The translations under genes were made by a program, and so were the position numbers. This document shows, piece by piece, positions 62,272 through 64,000 of a stretch of 64,000 bases of DNA. Below the pieces are notes generated by a model. That model saw only the letters and a list, made by a program, of their open reading frames with translations. It made no database searches and was not told where the DNA came from. The DNA comes from Enoplolaimus lenunculus. Taxonomy: Eukaryota; Nematoda; Enoplea; Enoplida; Thoracostomopsidae. The stretch covers positions 62,001 to 126,000 of the forward strand of contig JASANG010003821.1 of assembly GCA_030248215.1 (NCBI GenBank), read 5' to 3'. The number at the start of each line of letters is the position of its first letter. Positions within the stretch are counted from its first letter, which is position 1.

Positions 62272-62450
62272 GGCCAATGTTAACTTTAAGGGGTGTAACA
62301 GTAGATTAAGCGTGCTCCTAATCCTAAGCCTAAGCGTTGCAAAAATGTGTTCATAAGGCTAAGCCTAAGCAAAAAATGTAATCTAGAATGTCAGCCTACT
62401 ATTTTATAGACCCAACAAATACCTGAACGCCCCTTAAAGTAACATGGGCC
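62272..62450. mobile_element. hAT-B element
   Basis: GGCCAATGTTAACTTTAAGG to TTAAAGTAACATGGGCC; exact 8-bp duplication AACATAAA at 62264-62271 and 62451-62458. Confidence 0.93.
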
Positions 62451-62522
62451 AACATAAAAGTAAGCTTAAACCTGTTTCATTATTCTCAACTGTGCGTTGC
62501 AGCTATCGCCGCCAACCGATAG

Positions 62523-62672
62523 GGCCAATGTTAATTTTGGGTACGTAATATTAGCCTAAGCCTAATCGTATGCTTAACCTTAAAATGAAACCTTAGCGTT
62601 AAGACTAGGATAAGGTCTATCTCTACACTTTTTTTGCAGTCCACAAAAAACCGGACGCCCCTGATTATGGGC
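62523..62672. mobile_element. hAT-C element
   Basis: GGCCAATGTTAATTTTGGG to GGACGCCCCTGATTATGGGCC, CCTAAG words. Confidence 0.6.
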
Positions 62673-63129
62673 CAACATACGCATCTGATTGGTCTTAAGC
62701 CTAGACGAGCCTACTCTATTGCTACTGCGCTGGAACCCCGAAAAATAGCATGCACCGGACGTATCCGAACCAGAGATGGAAGTAGGGCGTGGGCGCCCGC
62801 TTGAACCACAGAAAATATGGAAATCAACATATGAATCGCTGAAATGATCTTATATATTTCGTTATATAACTGCTATTTTTATGGGGCCCGATGGACAGTG
62901 CCAGAACAGGTTAGGGTAGCCTATCAACTTTCCGGGGCAGGGGTTCCTGGCGATGATCAAAATACTTTACGTATTTTTTGTTTGAAATCTTGTTAGGGTG
63001 GTGGTCCTCTCTTTGAGGGTGGGGCACTCAAATGGGGGTCATAGGGGTGGCTGTTCCGGCTCTACTCCATATGGCAGTTTGACAAAATCCCTCGACACCG
63101 TTCGAATATTTTTTGTACTTTAATTTCAG

Positions 63130-63547
63130 CAAACCCTACCAGCTCACCGGACACACACTACAAATCGAACCCAAGCAGTGGACCGAGTCATTCAAAAATG
63201 TCGCTACAATCGGCCGTCGTCGACATTCAAGACTTGATTGAAAATTACGCATGGGAACAATTTCTTGATTTACAAGCAGCGTCAAAGAAAAACGAATACC
63301 GAGGACTCGAACGAGACGATGTGGCTTTTGAAGTGAACATGAAAAAATTGCTCATTGTTCACGAAGATCCGGAGTATTCTAATTTTCACCCGACGTCTTC
63401 TAAACCTTGGTCGTTGTTCAAAACTGTCTTCACCAATAATACAGATCGAAATCAAGAGTATTCGTTTAAAACTGAACGAACTACAGAGTCAACGTGTACT
63501 GTGATCAAGGAGCAAGGATATTCATTTGGAATGGAAGCTGAACTTAG
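63130..63547 (+). CDS. first coding exon of an unrecognised gene (coding from 63198)
   Basis: The exon runs from a strong polypyrimidine acceptor (cag ending 63129) to a donor AG|gtaaga at 63548. The ATG at 63198 has AAA at -3 and opens 116 codons plus 2 nt. The frame is also open upstream to the acceptor, so a more 5' start is possible. The protein begins MSLQSAVVDIQDLIENY and is soluble-looking, without signal peptide or membrane segment. Its last third, around NNTDRNQEYSFKTERTT followed by a Gly-rich turn, resembles strand-rich segments of aerolysin/ETX-MTX2-like proteins, which animals carry as ordinary genes. That link is from memory of the pattern and is weak. The remaining exons lie beyond 64000. 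Codon use and GC content stand out from the surrounding repeats, which supports a real gene. Confidence 0.7.
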
Positions 63548-64000
63548 GTAAGAATCGGGGCTTGTTTCGTGTGTTTAATGTGTCATCGACATTATACTGT
63601 CTACGTCTACGCTACTGTAAAAAATTGTACCCACATGCGAGTCTCTAATAAGTTCTTTAATTGCAGTGTTTATAAATTATATATCCAAAAATTACAGACA
63701 CCCTGTGTACACCCACATGGCAACAGAGAGTCCCTATGATCGGCATATTATCGCACATACAGATGTCACTTTTTCAATAGGTTATAGAGAAGACAGCTGT
63801 TTTGTCCTGAGTCTGTCACAAGGGAATCCGCTTATCGCGTAATACAAAGTCAGTCCGAAGGAAACCGTATTATCAGGCATTGTGTCCAAACAGTGTCCAT
63901 ATTGTACCTACTCCCTCCGAAGGGACTACCTTTATAACAGACTAGCTATGTATGCCCTGTGCAAAGTCCAAATATCGTAAAAACAGTATTGTTTTGTACC
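63548..64000. other. intron sequence of the last gene
   Basis: Follows donor gtaaga. No second exon could be picked out before the window ends. Confidence 0.5.

Larger units (their letters stand above)
30893..63129. other. gene-poor region between tubulin B and the last gene
   Basis: About 32 kb in which I can support no gene. It is built of the listed repeats. Stretches with nothing I can name: 33475-34355, 34600-35240, 36120-36950, 37190-37580, 41180-43000, 47280-47560, 49120-49910, 50220-51440, 51650-53100, 53360-53800, 55500-56040, 57090-57600, 62680-63120. Confidence 0.6.

Overview
The window is nuclear DNA from an animal. It is AT-rich and intron-rich, has GT-AG splicing, and is crowded with short non-autonomous DNA transposons. 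I cannot name the species. The first intron falls immediately before the codon that corresponds to residue 2 of ordinary alpha-tubulin, as in vertebrate genes. Together with the dense hAT and TTAA elements this would suit an invertebrate chordate such as a tunicate, but that is inference. The TTAGGC hexamers lie inside transposons, so they do not point to a nematode.

Two complete alpha-tubulin genes lie in tandem on the + strand: copy A at 574-12041 (457 aa) and copy B at 17235-30892 (459 aa). Each has 12 coding exons. Exons 1-11 have identical lengths and phases in both copies, and the exon joins keep one open frame throughout. The proteins are divergent. Exon 1 adds residues ahead of the tubulin fold and the MREC start is lost. 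The position of acetylated Lys40 is Asp. There are 16-17 cysteines. The acidic tail ends in YYYSQ (A) or YYYSYSR (B) instead of EEY. The GTP-binding glycine loop and the catalytic Glu are kept. Silent-site divergence is patchy (exons 3-7 and 10 about 1%, other exons from 2 on about 11%), which looks like gene conversion.

12042-17234 is a repeat-filled spacer. 30893-63129 is about 32 kb with no gene I can support. 63130-63547 is the first coding exon of an unrecognised third gene that leaves the window.

Repeat families, with names used below. hAT-A and hAT-B: elements ending in GGCC, with 8-bp target duplications and internal arrays of CTTAGG/CCTAAG. hAT-C: a related variant. TTAA-t: about 270 bp, ends TTAACCC..TTCTCACAT, with a tRNA-Gly-like body. 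TA-1 and TA-2: fold-back elements starting CACTGCAAAAAATG or CACTGTAAATT, usually flanked by TA. R: ends like GCCCGTATTCTCAAATG. S: ends like ACACAAAAAAGTATTTCTG. T: hAT with ends CAATGGCGGATCC. G: GC-rich fold-backs built on GACGGACGGCG. There is also a 44-bp array of exactly 23 units (21259-22270), a 30-bp minisatellite (5941-6090), and a stretch of copy A intron 6 that appears twice and is probably an assembly error (7184-8610). I saw no rRNA, CRISPR array, retroviral or LTR element, or transposase-coding frame.
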